Assembly: GCA_910583545.1 (NCBI GenBank)
Contig: CAJTXM010000004.1
Location: forward strand, 1 to 64,000
Length of the DNA: 64,000 nt
Reading direction: 5' to 3'
Origin: an uncultured Christensenella sp.
GTDB taxonomy: Bacteria; Bacillota; Clostridia; Christensenellales; Borkfalkiaceae
Shown here piece by piece: positions 63,661 through 64,000 of this stretch; position 1 is the first letter of the stretch; every line of letters starts with the position of its first letter. The translations under genes were made by a program, and so were the position numbers. The notes under the pieces were generated by a model. That model saw nothing but the letters and a program-made list of their open reading frames with translations, ran no database searches and had not been told where the DNA came from.

Positions 63661-64000
63661 GTATAAAACTTACAAATCTTACTAAAGACTACGGTTCGGG
63701 GCGCGGGATATTCGATCTCGACCTTGAAATAAACGAGGGTGAAACGGTGGGCTTCGTCGGCACGAACGGAAGCGGAAAAACCACTACGATAAGAAGTATT
63801 CTGGGGTTTATAAAACCTACTTCGGGCACGGCGGAAGTAAACGGACTTGAAAGCTGGCGCCACTCGTCCGAGATAGTAAAAAATATCGGCTACGTGCCGG
63901 GAGAAATTGCCTTCCCCGACCTCAGCACGGGCACGGCGTTTCTGAAAAGTCAGGCGGAGTTTCTATCCGTCAAAGATATGACGCGGTGCGACGAACTGAT
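63657..64000 (+). CDS. ABC transporter ATP-binding protein, partial (N-terminal 114 aa)
   Basis: Begins at the ATG overlapping the preceding stop and runs off the window. Starts MSIKLTNLTKDYGSGRGIF with Walker A GTNGSGKTT; the sequence closely follows the ATPase at 61950, including the VGYVPGEIA-type segment (here NIGYVPGEIAFPD), so they are paralogues from a local duplication and may form a heterodimer. Confidence 0.9.
   Translation, partial: MSIKLTNLTKDYGSGRGIFDLDLEINEGETVGFVGTNGSGKTTTIRSILGFIKPTSGTAEVNGLESWRHSSEIVKNIGYVPGEIAFPDLSTGTAFLKSQAEFLSVKDMTRCDEL

Overview
The window looks like a chromosomal segment of an uncultivated anaerobic Clostridia-type Firmicute, perhaps a gut Christensenellales-like lineage (inference, from gene content only). 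Supporting traits are a V-type ATPase in the Enterococcus hirae gene order, a three-gene [FeFe] hydrogenase of the HydABC/Hnd type, anaerobic ribonucleotide reductase NrdDG, the redox repressor Rex, a CsoR/CopA copper module, tandem YitT proteins, lipoproteins, and TTGACA-17-TATAAT promoters with strong GGAGG ribosome-binding sites. No rRNA, tRNA, CRISPR array, phage or transposase gene was found.

Layout. 1-17.4 kb: two consecutive minus-strand operons, each encoding a giant surface protein (2290 and 1973 aa; signal peptide, repeats, one C-terminal membrane helix) followed by a protein with an N-terminal membrane helix and a long charged or coiled-coil cytoplasmic part (1163 and 214 aa). 17.6-27 kb: tandem YitT genes, nadBC, a PRC-barrel gene, csoR-copA with a CopZ-like C-terminus, and a lipoprotein. 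27-36 kb: ntpF-I-K-E-C-G-A-B-D, a V-ATPase whose rotor subunit keeps all five Na+ ligands. 36-42.2 kb: DUF3737 protein, a DnaA-box cluster, a radical SAM protein, two HxlR regulators with a nitroreductase, and rpmG-secE-nusG-rplK-rplA. 42.3-49.8 kb: hydABC, an SNF-family transporter, a lipoprotein and an XRE regulator. 49.8-56 kb: a small membrane protein, an AT-rich secreted protein, an XRE/RND/membrane-protein operon. 56-64 kb: rex, dut-nrdG-nrdD, and a TetR-linked DUF308 and ABC locus that runs off the end.

Two repeat systems stand out. (1) Six copies (five loci) of a modular intergenic element of about 75-210 bp lie at gene junctions inside operons. Each helix keeps its pairing while its sequence changes between copies, as expected of a selected structure. 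(2) Three copies of a 279-320 bp start-less coding cassette encode an Asn/Ser/Thr/Trp-rich segment, with an identical core and divergent edges. Each sits just behind another gene in that gene's orientation.

Other points are several promoters placed so that the mRNA would be leaderless, a strong internal ribosome-binding site that could release a free CopZ-like chaperone from copA, tandem NrdR-type boxes upstream of nrdD, and well-formed dyad operators next to each small regulator.
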